A DNA stretch of 64,000 nucleotides, from the NCBI RefSeq assembly GCF_014648435.1, contig NZ_BMRC01000037.1, positions 1 to 64,000 on the forward strand, in the 5' to 3' direction. Position 1 is the first letter of the stretch. Every line of letters starts with the position of its first letter. Made by a program: the position numbers and the translations under genes. Positions 36,327-45,182 of this stretch are shown piece after piece. The notes beneath the pieces were generated by a model, which ran no database searches, was not told the DNA's origin, and worked only from the letters and a program-made list of their open reading frames with translations. This DNA comes from Nonomuraea spiralis. Its GTDB lineage: Bacteria > Actinomycetota > Actinomycetes > Streptosporangiales > Streptosporangiaceae.

Positions 36327-37718
36327 TCAGAAGTCGGCGCGCGCCTGGCGGGGCAGCAGCAGCCCGGCCGCGAACGTCAGGGCGATCATCCCGGCCGCCA
36401 CCCACAGCGCCGCCTCCGCGCCGCCGGACCCGAAGGAGACCGACCCCAGCAGAGCCACTCCCAGCGCCGCGCCGACCTGCTGCAACGCGGTGAGCGCACC
36501 CGAGGCCGACCCGGTCTCGCCCGGCTCGACGGCGGCCATCACGATCCCGAAGTAGGGGCTCATGATCAGTCCGCTGCCCAGTCCGGTCACCGCCAGCGCG
36601 GGGGCGAGCTGCCACGGGGTGACGCCGGGCCCGGCGATCGCGATGACGAGCAGCACGCCGGTCGCCATGACGACCGCGCCCGACAGCAGCACGCGCCGGC
36701 CGTACCGGGCCGTGGCCTGCGCGATGCCCATGCCCGCGATCATGCCGAGCGACGAGGGCACCCCGGTCAGGGCCGACTTGAGCGGCGAGAAGCCGAGCTC
36801 GAGCTGGGTGTAGAGCCCGACCACGAACAGGACCCCCGCGAAGGCCGCGAAGTAGACCGTACCGGTCGCCATCCCGGCCACGAACGCCCGCTTGGCGAAC
36901 AGGCTCGGCGCCACCAGCGGGTCGCCACCGCGCGCGGCCTTCCTGCGCTCGTAGGCGCCGAAGATCACGAACACCGCGCCGGAGGCGGCCAGCATCGCGT
37001 ACGTCCAGGCGGGCCAGCCGTACTCGCCGCCCTGCACGAGCGGGAAGACGGCCAGCACGGTGCCCAGGGAGGCAAGCGCCGCGCCGGGCAGGTCGAGCCG
37101 TACGCCGCCGGCCGGACGGTTCCGCGGCAGGAGGCGTAGGGCGGCGAGCGCGGTCCCGACGCCGATCGGCAGGTTGATCAGGAAGATCAGCCGCCAGTCG
37201 AAGCTGGTCAGCACACCCGCCAGGATCGGCCCGCCCACCGCCGACAACCCCATGACCGGCCCGAACAGCCCGAACGCCGTCTGCAACTCCTTGGGCGGGA
37301 ACATCTCCTTCATCAGCCCCATGCCCTGCGGGATCATCGCCGCCCCGAACAACCCCTGTACGACCCGGGCCGCGATCACGGTCTCGGGCGAGAACGCGAC
37401 CGCGCACAGCAGCGAGCCGATCGTGAACCCGGTGATCCCGATGAGGAACATGCGCCTGCGCCCGACGATGTCGCCGAGCCGCCCGCCGGTCAGCAGCCCC
37501 GCCGTCATGGCCAGCGTGTACGCCGCGCCGAGCCACTGGATGAGCGACGTGCCGCCGCCGAGGTCGGACCGCATGGTGGGCCCGGCGACGGTGGTGACGG
37601 TGGCGTCGAGGAGCTCCATGACGGACCCGGCGAGGACGACCGCGAGCGCGGCCCAGCGGCGACGGTACGGCTGCTCGGCGGGCGACGTGTCCGCGGGACG
37701 GATGTCGAGGGCGGTCAT
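36327..37718 (-). CDS. MFS multidrug exporter, DHA2 (EmrB/QacA) family
   Basis: A 463-residue membrane protein with about 14 helices. Diagnostic segments are LAGSVMELLDATVTTVAGP (motif D1), WLGAAYTLAMTAGLLTGGRL, GDIVGRRRMFLIG (motif A) and FGPVMGLSAVGGPILAGVL (motif C of antiporters). It would expel drugs or small metabolites with protons. The ATG at 37718 follows GGAGGC. The upstream region has an inverted repeat at 37748-37766 and is otherwise free; the nearby TetR gene at 35589 is a possible controller although it is not divergent. Confidence 0.92.
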   Translation of the reverse strand: MTALDIRPADTSPAEQPYRRRWAALAVVLAGSVMELLDATVTTVAGPTMRSDLGGGTSLIQWLGAAYTLAMTAGLLTGGRLGDIVGRRRMFLIGITGFTIGSLLCAVAFSPETVIAARVVQGLFGAAMIPQGMGLMKEMFPPKELQTAFGLFGPVMGLSAVGGPILAGVLTSFDWRLIFLINLPIGVGTALAALRLLPRNRPAGGVRLDLPGAALASLGTVLAVFPLVQGGEYGWPAWTYAMLAASGAVFVIFGAYERRKAARGGDPLVAPSLFAKRAFVAGMATGTVYFAAFAGVLFVVGLYTQLELGFSPLKSALTGVPSSLGMIAGMGIAQATARYGRRVLLSGAVVMATGVLLVIAIAGPGVTPWQLAPALAVTGLGSGLIMSPYFGIVMAAVEPGETGSASGALTALQQVGAALGVALLGSVSFGSGGAEAALWVAAGMIALTFAAGLLLPRQARADF

Positions 37719-38053
37719 CTCTGGCCTCCAGGATCGGAACGGTTTGCTCTGTTCCACAATAACAGAACGGAACGCTTCATTCCACATTGAAGGCCGGGAG
37801 ATGCCGAGCCGGTGCAAGGGTGTGCGCCCTCGGGAGGCGGAGGGATGTGGCGACGCCGAGAGAGCGGCTCGAAAGGCGCGCATTGGGGCACTTCGGAAGG
37901 TGGGGCCTGCGGGCTTGTCGCGGAGGAGGCTCGGCGGCGCGGCCGTGCGCGCATGGCGGGCTGCGATCGGTCAGGCGCGTAGGGCGGGCGGCGGGACCGG
38001 TCGGGCGAGGAGCGGGCCGGTGGCGGGACCGGTCGGGGGCGTGGGGCGGCGGG
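37719..38053. other. 335-base gap before the exporter gene
   Basis: Apart from the operator-like repeat at 37748-37766, the region to 38053 holds no recognisable gene; its right part is GC-rich with repeated GGGACCGGTCGGG words at about 37990-38040. No terminator for the convergently placed downstream gene was clear. Confidence 0.5.
37748..37766. promoter_or_regulatory. Candidate operator before the DHA2 exporter gene
   Basis: TCTGTT at 37748-37753 and AACAGA at 37761-37766 form an inverted repeat with a seven-base centre, flanked by GGAAC/GTTCC half-sites. It lies 30-50 bases before the exporter start. Confidence 0.4.
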
Positions 38054-38680
38054 TCAGCGGGGGCCGTGGGTCTTGGAGGGGTGGCGGCCTGGGGGTGTGC
38101 CGTGCGGGTGGGTGGGGGTGTTCGTCGGTGCGGAGGTGTTCGGCGGAGGCGTCGTGGGACGCGGGGTGGAGCCGCGCGAGGGGGAGGGCGACGGCGGGTT
38201 GGCGGGGGAGGTGGCGGCGGTGCCGGGGGTGGTCGAGCCCGGTCGGCGCGTCTCCCGTTCGGCGCCCGGGCGGACCGCGGCGGGCTTGGAGTCGGACGCG
38301 GAGGGCCCTGTGCCTGCCACGGTACGGCCCGTGCCGGTCGCCGTGGGTCTCGTGCCGGTCGCGGTCCGGCCCGTACGGGTCCTGGCGGGGTCAGGGACGC
38401 CGGAGGAGGTGACGGCGGCCGGCTCCGACGACTTCGCCACGACGGGACCGGAGTCGACGGCCGCCGGATTCGGCTCGCTGGACGTCCACCGCCCCCCGTG
38501 CGGCCAGTCCACGGGATCGAGGCCGGGCGAGTTGAACGCGTCGCCCATCAACGCCCCCGCCGTGGCCAGCATGAGCGTGCCCGCCAGCACCCCGGCGGTC
38601 ATCAGCGCACGCCCGCGCCGCGCGTTCGCCCCGGGCTTGGGGGAGGCGGGCGTGGCCGTTGCTCGATGGGATCCGCTCAC
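38054..38680 (-). CDS. Membrane-anchored Pro/Thr/Ser-rich (mucin-like) protein
   Basis: A 208-residue protein with a basic start (SHRATATPASPKPGANARRG), one hydrophobic segment (LMTAGVLAGTLMLATAGALM) and then about 160 residues that are low-complexity and dominated by Thr, Pro, Ser, Gly and Arg, with no cysteine. It looks like a type II anchored or secreted stalk protein exposed at the cell surface. No family is recognised, and the C-terminal part could drift freely. The GTG at 38680 has GGAGGA almost touching it, an unusually short spacing, so the start is uncertain. Confidence 0.55.
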   Translation of the reverse strand: MSGSHRATATPASPKPGANARRGRALMTAGVLAGTLMLATAGALMGDAFNSPGLDPVDWPHGGRWTSSEPNPAAVDSGPVVAKSSEPAAVTSSGVPDPARTRTGRTATGTRPTATGTGRTVAGTGPSASDSKPAAVRPGAERETRRPGSTTPGTAATSPANPPSPSPSRGSTPRPTTPPPNTSAPTNTPTHPHGTPPGRHPSKTHGPR

Positions 38681-38759
38681 GTCCTCCGATCGTAGTGACC
38701 TGTGGGCATGGGTCAGCCAGTAGTGGACGGCTGACCGGAAAACACGCAGTCAATCGTGA

Positions 38760-39461
38760 TCAACACCCGCACAGCAGGCCGCGCAGCGCCGTCTCCAGGC
38801 ACAGGCCCGAGCGGGCGGGGACCGGCCACGGGAAGCGCACCAGCGAGTCGTCCACGCGCACGGTCGCGCCGTACCGGTCGAGCTCCCACAACCACACCTC
38901 GCCGGGGTCCTCGCCGAGCTGCCTGGCCACACCCGCGGTGAGCTGCGGCCGGTGGGACTCGTTGACGTGCGCGACAACCCGTTCGGCCGTCTCGGTCAGC
39001 GGGTCGGGGGTCGCGCCGAGGTAGTCGTCGGCGTCGAGCATGCCCGACTCCTGGCCGGTCAGGTAGACGACCTGGGCCACGTCCAGGCGCAGCAGGCGGG
39101 GGGCGTCCGGCCGGCCGTACCGCTCCAAAGCCTCGAACAGGCCCTCGTCGGCGCACTGCGCCGCCACCGCCACCGCCGCCGAGCGGGCCTGCGACTCCGG
39201 TACGGCCTCCGCCCAGCCCTGCACCTCGATCATCGCCCGCGGGTGCGTCACCGTGCCGAGCCGGCGCATGGCGGTCAGGTTCACCGCGACCACCGCGTCC
39301 TCGCGCAGTCCGTGCAGCGGCTCGCCGGGGTGCACCAGCAACACCGGACGGCCCCCCTCGTCCACGCCACCACGGGCGGGGGAGTGGCCGCCGTCCACCG
39401 TGAGCTTGGCCAGCGTCGAGGTCGAGGCGAGAGTACGGATCCGCTCGGCGAGGGGCAACAT
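38760..39461 (-). CDS. DUF2470 / flavin split-barrel (HugZ-like) protein
   Basis: About 233 residues. The N-terminal two thirds resemble a pyridoxamine-oxidase-like split barrel (LAERIRTLASTSTLAKLTVD, then AVVAVNLTAMRRLGTVTHPR and IEVQGWAEAVP), and the C-terminal part is the DUF2470 domain with VVAHVNESHRPQL. Related proteins include haem-degrading or haem-binding HugZ-type enzymes. I chose the ATG at 39461; GTGs at 39470 and 39476 abut the iron box. It is divergent from rpsD, and the shared region carries overlapping iron boxes, so it should be made under iron limitation. A role in haem or iron use is inferred. Confidence 0.8.
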   Translation of the reverse strand: MLPLAERIRTLASTSTLAKLTVDGGHSPARGGVDEGGRPVLLVHPGEPLHGLREDAVVAVNLTAMRRLGTVTHPRAMIEVQGWAEAVPESQARSAAVAVAAQCADEGLFEALERYGRPDAPRLLRLDVAQVVYLTGQESGMLDADDYLGATPDPLTETAERVVAHVNESHRPQLTAGVARQLGEDPGEVWLWELDRYGATVRVDDSLVRFPWPVPARSGLCLETALRGLLCGC

Positions 39462-39478
39462 TGAGATCACATCCACTG

Positions 39479-39512
39479 GTAGGTTAGCCTTACCTAAGTA
39501 AGGATTACCTAA
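39479..39512. promoter_or_regulatory. Double iron box (DtxR/IdeR/DmdR type)
   Basis: Bases 39479-39497 match the consensus TTAGGTTAGGCTAACCTAA at 16 of 19 positions, and bases 39494-39512 match it at 14 of 19, offset by 15. The whole block is an interrupted palindrome (TAGGT at 39480 with ACCTA at 39507, CCTTAC with GTAAGG in the centre). Its position suits iron-dependent repression of both divergent genes. Confidence 0.75.
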
Positions 39513-39528
39513 CCACACCGAGGTGAAC

Positions 39529-40143
39529 GTGCGCTACACCGGCCCGAAGGTGCGACTGTCGCGTCGCGCGGGCGTCCCGCTGACCAGGAAAGCCGTCCGC
39601 TACTTCGAGCAGCGCCCCTACCCGCCGGGCGAGCACGGCCGCAAGACCAACCGCCGCAACACCGGCGACTACGGGCTGCGGCTGCTGGAGAAGCAGAAGC
39701 TGCGCTGGTACTACGACGTGTCGGAGCGGCAGCTGCGCCGCTACTGGGACCTGGCGGTGCGCAAGCCGGGCGCCTCGGGCGCCGAGCTGGTCACGATCCT
39801 GGAGACCCGCCTCGCCTCCCTGGTGCTGCGGGCCGGCTTCGCCCCGTCGATCTACGCGGCCCGGCAGTACATCAGCCACGGCCACATCGCCGTGGACGGC
39901 CGCAAGGTGGACATCCCCAGCTACCTGGTCAAGCCTGGCCAGATCATCACCGTACGGGAGCGCTCGCGGCGTATGCAGCCCTTCGTGGCCGCCGCCGAGG
40001 GTGTGCACGCCGACGAACGCCTCGCGCCCTACCTGTCGGCCGACCATGCCGACCTGCGTTTCACCCTCGTCTCCAGGCCCGAGCGCGAGCAGATCGCCGT
40101 CCCCGTGGACGAGCAGCTCGTGGTGGAGTTCTACTCGCGCTAG
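39529..40143 (+). CDS. rpsD: 30S ribosomal protein S4, cysteine-free form
   Basis: About 204 residues, the normal uS4 length. The N-terminal arm is RYTGPKVRLSRRAGVPLTRK and ERRPYPPG-like EQRPYPPGEHGR, then the S4 RNA-binding domain LETRLASLVLRAGFAPSIYA, ARQYISHGHIAVDG and IPSYLVKPGQIITVRERS. There is no cysteine in the whole protein, so it lacks the metal site that S4 of some bacteria has near the N-terminus. The GTG at 39529 follows GAGG; a GTG at 39523 is also in frame. It is solitary rather than in an rpsM-rpsK-rpoA operon, and its promoter overlaps iron boxes, which suggests a conditionally used paralogue. Confidence 0.9.
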   Translation: MRYTGPKVRLSRRAGVPLTRKAVRYFEQRPYPPGEHGRKTNRRNTGDYGLRLLEKQKLRWYYDVSERQLRRYWDLAVRKPGASGAELVTILETRLASLVLRAGFAPSIYAARQYISHGHIAVDGRKVDIPSYLVKPGQIITVRERSRRMQPFVAAAEGVHADERLAPYLSADHADLRFTLVSRPEREQIAVPVDEQLVVEFYSR

Positions 40144-40173
40144 CCGCGACCTGACCTCGCACTTCGCCATGAC

Positions 40174-40206
40174 CGCCGGTCACGGCCCCGGCGGCCGTGA
40201 CCGGCG
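40174..40206. terminator. Bidirectional terminator between rpsD and the channel gene
   Basis: A perfect 14-pair stem, CGCCGGTCACGGCC with its complement, encloses a five-base loop. It sits between two convergent genes, 30 bases after the rpsD stop. Confidence 0.8.
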
Positions 40207-40218
40207 AGCGGCGCGGGG

Positions 40219-41010
40219 TCAGCCGGAGACGCCTTGCCGGCGTAGCTCGGCGACCTCGCGGCGCAGGGCGCTCAGCTCGTCCAGGATGCGCTGGGTGTGT
40301 ACGGTGTTGTCCTGCTCCAGCGCGGCCCGTTCCTCGGCCGACTCCTCGTCCATGGCGCTCACCACGACCGCCATGAACAGGTTCAGCACGACGAACGTGC
40401 ACACCAGGATGAAGATGGTGAAGAAGATCCAGGCGGTGGGGTGGGCGGTCATGACCTCGCGGGCGATGTTGCCCCAGTCGTCGCCCGTCATCGTCTGGTA
40501 GAGGGTGAACAGCGAGGTCGGCAGACTGCCGAAGCGTTCGGGGGAGGCGCCGCCGTACAGCTTGGTGGCCATGACGGCGGCGACGTACAACACCAGGGAG
40601 AGCAACAGGACGATCGAGCTCATCCCGGGCAGCGCGCGCAGCAGCGCCGAGACCACCCGCCGCAGGCTCGGCACCACCGACAGCAGGCGCAGGGCCCGCA
40701 GGATGCGCAGCGAGCGCAGCACCGACAGTCCGCCCGTCGCCGGGACCAGGGCGATGCCCACGATCGCGGTGTCGAACAGGTTCCATGGGTCGCGTACGAA
40801 CGCCGAGCGCTCGACGTAGATCTTGGCCGCCAGCTCGGCCACGAAGATGTAGAGGGCGATGTGGTCGATCGCGACGAGCACGTGGCCGAACTCGCCGACG
40901 ACGGCGGGGACGGTCTCCAGGCCGAGGGTGGCCGCGTTGACCAGGATGACGCCGACGATGAAGCGCTGGAAACGCCGGTCGGCGAGGAGGGCATGGACGC
41001 GTTCACGCAC
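40219..41010 (-). CDS. Bacterial voltage-gated cation channel (NaChBac/NavAb type)
   Basis: A 263-residue six-helix channel subunit that would form tetramers. S1-S3 lie at about 14-34, 44-66 and 76-92; S4 carries Arg99, Arg102, Arg105 and Arg108 at every third position; S5 is about 128-152; S6 about 190-217. The selectivity filter is T175-G-D-D-W179, where sodium channels have TLESW, so two acidic residues stand in tandem. The C-terminus (EERAALEQDNTVHTQRILDE and onward) is a predicted coiled coil as in this family. The GTG at 41010 follows TAGGAG. It stands alone; physiological role unknown. Confidence 0.88.
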   Translation of the reverse strand: MRERVHALLADRRFQRFIVGVILVNAATLGLETVPAVVGEFGHVLVAIDHIALYIFVAELAAKIYVERSAFVRDPWNLFDTAIVGIALVPATGGLSVLRSLRILRALRLLSVVPSLRRVVSALLRALPGMSSIVLLLSLVLYVAAVMATKLYGGASPERFGSLPTSLFTLYQTMTGDDWGNIAREVMTAHPTAWIFFTIFILVCTFVVLNLFMAVVVSAMDEESAEERAALEQDNTVHTQRILDELSALRREVAELRRQGVSG

Positions 41011-41128
41011 GGGGGCAGGCTCCTAATGATCGGTCATGTGCCGTTCCATGATGCAGCAACATGATCAAGGAGTTGCCTGTGGTATAAATCCCACCTGATA
41101 GTCACAGGGGCGAGGGGGCGCAAGGGGC

Positions 41129-41440
41129 ATGTCGTATCCGAACTATGGTCCGTCCTATTACGGACCGCCGCCCCAGACCCACCCCAACGGCACCACCATC
41201 CTCGTGCTCGGCATCCTGAGCCTGGTCGTCTGCGGCATCCTCGGCCCCTTCGCCTGGTCGATGGGCAACAAGGCGCTCAAGGAGATCGACGGCAGCGGCT
41301 ACCCCTACGACAACCGCAGCGCGGTGCAGGCCGGCCGGATCTGCGGCATGATCGCCACGATCCTGCTAATCATCGGAGCCGGGTTCATGGTCCTCGGCCT
41401 CGGGGCCGGCATCCTGTCGGCCATCTTCTCCAGCAACTAG
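41129..41440 (+). CDS. DUF4190 domain small membrane protein
   Basis: A 103-residue protein with a Tyr/Pro/Gly-rich N-terminus (SYPNYGPSYYGPPPQTHPNG), two hydrophobic helices (ILVLGILSLVVCGILGPFAW and IATILLIIGAGFMVLGLGAG) and the short motif MGNKALKEID between them, typical of DUF4190 proteins. Function is unknown. A TATAAA at 41083-41088 is a plausible -10 element. Its last 75 bases overlap the end of the convergent TetR gene in antisense. Confidence 0.85.
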   Translation: MSYPNYGPSYYGPPPQTHPNGTTILVLGILSLVVCGILGPFAWSMGNKALKEIDGSGYPYDNRSAVQAGRICGMIATILLIIGAGFMVLGLGAGILSAIFSSN

Positions 41441-42082
41441 CGGCCGTACGCAGTAGCCGCCGATGCCCGACTCCAGCAGGTCGAAGGCCGCCGCGGCCTG
41501 AGCCTCCAGGTCGGGCGCGATCGTCTCCCAGCCCTCGCCGGCCAGCATCCGGGTCACCGCGTGGCCGGTGAGCACCCTGGTCGTGTTGAGGATCTGCGTG
41601 GCCACGACCTGCGGCGTCAGGTCGTCGGGGTCGGCGTCGAGCTCGTCGGCCAGCACTTCGGCCAGCGCCCGCTCCCGCGCGACGTGGAGTTCGCGCAGCT
41701 TGGCGACCAGTGACGGGCTCTCGTTCACGATGCGGGCGAAGATGTCGCCGCCCGCGTTGAGCCCGTAGCGCCAGTGGCGTGACTCCACGGCCTCCATGAA
41801 GTCGCGGCGGAAGGCACGTACGACGCTCTCGCCGGGCCGGCGCCCCCGCACCACCTGCTGCGGCAGGTCGGTCACCAGCTCCTGCCGGTCGGCGAACAGG
41901 TCTTCCTTCGTCGGGAAGTAGTTGAAGACCGTGTTGACCGACACGTCGGCGGCCCGCGCGATCTCCGCCACGGTCACGTTGTCGAACCCACGCGTCATGA
42001 ACAGCCCCATCGCCATGTCCGCGATGCGCTGCCTGGTCTCGCGCTTCTTGCGCTCCCGCAGCCCCTCTTCCATACGGCCCAT
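41366..42082 (-). CDS. TetR family regulator of the adjacent ABC exporter
   Basis: About 238 residues. The helix-turn-helix is RERKKRETRQRIADMAMGLF, then FDNVTVAEIARAADVSVNTV and FNYFPTKEDLFADRQ, and the C-terminal domain is of the common actinobacterial type. The ATG at 42082 or 42073 is possible. The last 25 or so residues (ending HEPGSDD) run antisense to the DUF4190 gene and are acidic and unlike the family, so the gene may have been extended past an older stop. It is divergent from the drug-type ABC exporter, and the 58-base intergenic region has a clear inverted repeat. Confidence 0.88.
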   Translation of the reverse strand: MGRMEEGLRERKKRETRQRIADMAMGLFMTRGFDNVTVAEIARAADVSVNTVFNYFPTKEDLFADRQELVTDLPQQVVRGRRPGESVVRAFRRDFMEAVESRHWRYGLNAGGDIFARIVNESPSLVAKLRELHVARERALAEVLADELDADPDDLTPQVVATQILNTTRVLTGHAVTRMLAGEGWETIAPDLEAQAAAAFDLLESGIGGYCVRPLVAGEDGRQDAGPEAEDHEPGSDD

Positions 42083-42103
42083 GATACCCAATTTGCAGTG
42101 ACC

Positions 42104-42130
42104 CCAAAATTGTGGTTACCCTAATTTTGG
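42104..42130. promoter_or_regulatory. TetR operator between regulator and exporter genes
   Basis: CCAAAATT at 42104-42111 and AATTTTGG at 42123-42130 are a perfect inverted repeat with an 11-base centre. ACCC-plus-AT-rich words recur at 42086, 42101 and 42118. The block sits between the divergent TetR and ABC genes, just before GGAGG of the latter. Confidence 0.65.
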
Positions 42131-42140
42131 AGGCGATCAC

Positions 42141-42877
<737 letters not shown>

Positions 42878-42878
<1 letters not shown>

Positions 42879-43603
42879 TGCTGCGCGATACCTGGGTGCT
42901 GTTCCGCCATTCGCTGCGCGCCACCCTGCGGCAGAAGCTCGGCATCGTCTTCGGCGCCGTCCAGCCGCTGCTGTTCCTGGTGCTGTTCGGGCCGATCTTC
43001 ACCACGTTCGGCACGTGGGAGGTGCTGGTGCCGGGCCTGATCATCCAGCTCGGCCTGATGAGCATGGGGCTGGCCGGGTTCGGGGTGGTCTTCGACAGGC
43101 GCTTCGGCGTGCTGGAGCGGCTGCGCGTCACCCCGGCCAGCCGCCTGGCGCTGCTGCTCGGGCGGGTGCTCGGCAACGCCGTGACGATGGCCGTCCAGAC
43201 GCTGATGTTGCTCGCCGCCGGGTTCGCGTTCGGGCTGCGGGTGCCGCCCGCAGGGCTCGTGGCCGGGTTCGTGCTGGTCGTGGTGCTGGGGGCGAGTCTG
43301 GCCGCGCTGTCGTACGCCGTCGCGCTGACCATGAACGAGCAGCTCTTCGCCCCCGTGATGTCGACGGTGGTGATCCCGCTGGTGTTGTTGTCGGGTTCGT
43401 TCCTGCCGATGTCGATGGCGCCCGGCTGGCTGGACGCCCTGTCCCGCCTCAGCCCCTTCAGGTACGTGCTGGAGGCGCTGCGCGACCTGTTCGCCGGCCA
43501 CTACGCCACGGGCACGGTCGGGCTCGGCGTGGCCGTGACGGTCGTCTTCGCCGCGTTCTCCCTGGCCGTCGGGACCCGCGTGTTCAACCGGGCGACCGCG
43601 TGA
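42878..43603 (+). CDS. ABC-2 type exporter permease (DrrB-like)
   Basis: A 241-residue membrane protein with six helices. Family blocks are LRDTWVLFRHSLRATLRQKL at the N-terminus, VFDRRFGVLERLRVTPASRL, and PLVLLSGSFLPMSMAPGWLD followed by SRLSPFRYVLEALRDLFAGH, matching the ABC-2 signature of DrrB proteins. It starts one base inside the ATPase stop and ends before a strong hairpin. It pairs with the ATPase at 42141. Confidence 0.92.
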
Positions 43604-43627
43604 GCGGGCCGCGCCGCGGCGGCCCGC
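43604..43627. terminator. Terminator between permease and subtilase genes
   Basis: GCGGGCCGC and GCGGCCCGC form a perfect nine-pair stem with a six-base loop immediately after the permease stop, between convergent genes. Confidence 0.7.
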
Positions 43628-43637
43628 CCGCCCGCGG

Positions 43638-44996
43638 CTAGGACGCGTTCCTGGCCCGCCGGTGCAGCGCGGCCAGGATGCCGGCCGGGTCCACCGTCCC
43701 GTAGCCGTAGTCGTAGTCGAAGCCCACCTCGCTGCGGTCCTCGGCGGTGCGCCGCAGCAGCGCGCGCAACTGCGCCGGCGACAGCTTGGCGGCCGGCCAC
43801 CGGGTACGCACCGCGGCCACCAGCCCGGCCGCCACCGGCGTGGCCGCGGACGTGCCCGTGTCCGGCTCGCCCTCCCCGAACGCCCGCGACCCCGAGAAAT
43901 GCGTGTACGCGCAGACGTCGGGTTTGCGCGCGGTCAGCCGGCCGGGCCCCTGCGAGGAGTAGCCCACCCGTTCGCCGTTGACGTCGACCGCGCCGATCGA
44001 CAGGGCCTTGGGATGGGAGTTGGCGCCCCCGATGGGCCGGTTGGGGAAGGCGCACCGGCCGTCGGGGCACTCCTTGCCGCAGTTGCCCGCCGCGAACAAC
44101 ACGTCCGCGCCCGCCCGGTCGAGACTGGCCACCACCAGGTTGAACGGGTGGGCCGCGTTGTCGGAGTAGTTGCCGGGATGCCCCACGGGGAAGTCCCACT
44201 CGGGGGAGAACGACCCCCACGAGTTGCTCACCACCAGCGCCCTGGAGGCGGCCGGCTGGGCCTCCAGCACCGTGCGCAGGTGGGTGAAGGCGGCCACGGC
44301 GTCCGACAGCAGCCCGTCCAGGGCCGAGCCGCCCGGCCGGGCCGACAGCAGCACGGGGATGTCGATCAGGGACGCCTGCGGCGCGGCGATGAGCGCGTCG
44401 AAGGCGCACATCGTCCCGTGGTCGACCTCGAACTGGCCGGCCCGGCCCGTCACGCCGGAGGGGTTCCAGCTGCGCTCGGCGTCCATCGTGACGCCGCGGC
44501 CGAGCTGCCTGGCCACGTGGGCGGCGTTGACGCCGGTGTCGAGCACGGCCAGCGCCACCCCGGAGCCGTCGAGCCCTTCCGCGTGCAGCCCGGCGATGTT
44601 GAGCAGGCGTTCGACGTCGTGCCAGTCGCCCACCGGCCGATCGCCGCCGCAGGTCAGGCTCGACTCGATCACCGGGTCGGCGAACACGCCGACGACGTCG
44701 GGCCGCAGCGTGAGCAGCAGCGTGACCCGCGAGGTCAGGTCGTCGTCGGAGATCGTGCCGCGGACGAGCACGGAGGCGTCCTCGGCGGCGAGCGAGAAGT
44801 CGAGGGGCTGATGGAGGGAGAGCGGATCGCCGCCGGCCACGGGGACCGGCCTCGGCACGGCGACCGGTGTGAAGGCCGTGTCGAGTTCGACGCCGGGCAG
44901 ACCGTCGGCGACGTCGGCCGTGGTGGCGACCTGGCCGGGGTCGGCGACGGCCGCGACCAGATCGGGGGAGGGGCGAAGCTGGATCAGGACCCGCAT
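43638..44996 (-). CDS. Subtilisin-family serine protease (S8) without signal peptide
   Basis: A 452-residue protease. The catalytic triad is Asp153 (AVLDTGV), His193 (VDHGTMCAF) and Ser383 (GTSAATPVAAG), with oxyanion Asn305 (FAAGNCGKE). The first 110 residues are not a signal peptide and resemble a prodomain-like alpha/beta segment (RVLIQLRPSPDLVAAVADPG). Without a signal or anchor the enzyme is probably cytoplasmic or exported by another route. Several cysteines (116, 197, 306, 310, 315, 362) are present, unusual for secreted subtilases. It is divergent from the spermidine-synthase-like gene. The substrate is unknown. Confidence 0.88.
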   Translation of the reverse strand: MRVLIQLRPSPDLVAAVADPGQVATTADVADGLPGVELDTAFTPVAVPRPVPVAGGDPLSLHQPLDFSLAAEDASVLVRGTISDDDLTSRVTLLLTLRPDVVGVFADPVIESSLTCGGDRPVGDWHDVERLLNIAGLHAEGLDGSGVALAVLDTGVNAAHVARQLGRGVTMDAERSWNPSGVTGRAGQFEVDHGTMCAFDALIAAPQASLIDIPVLLSARPGGSALDGLLSDAVAAFTHLRTVLEAQPAASRALVVSNSWGSFSPEWDFPVGHPGNYSDNAAHPFNLVVASLDRAGADVLFAAGNCGKECPDGRCAFPNRPIGGANSHPKALSIGAVDVNGERVGYSSQGPGRLTARKPDVCAYTHFSGSRAFGEGEPDTGTSAATPVAAGLVAAVRTRWPAAKLSPAQLRALLRRTAEDRSEVGFDYDYGYGTVDPAGILAALHRRARNAS

Positions 44997-45182
44997 ATGT
45001 CACCACCGAAGGTGTGGGGAGAAAAACGAACCTTCCAACATTCCTGCATCCGTCAGGGCTCGTCCAGTGCATTGCGGGGGTTGTGACCTGCGATAACACC
45101 TCAAAACTGGCGAAGCGGACCAATATTGTTTCCGGGGCGTCAGACTTCCTTGTCTTAGGTCTGTTCACTACGGTGATGCACC

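Noticed and set aside
39479..39512. Zur box before rpsD
   Set aside because: Actinobacterial Zur sites have a TGAAAATCATTTTCA-like core, which is absent; the sequence fits the DtxR-type iron box much better.
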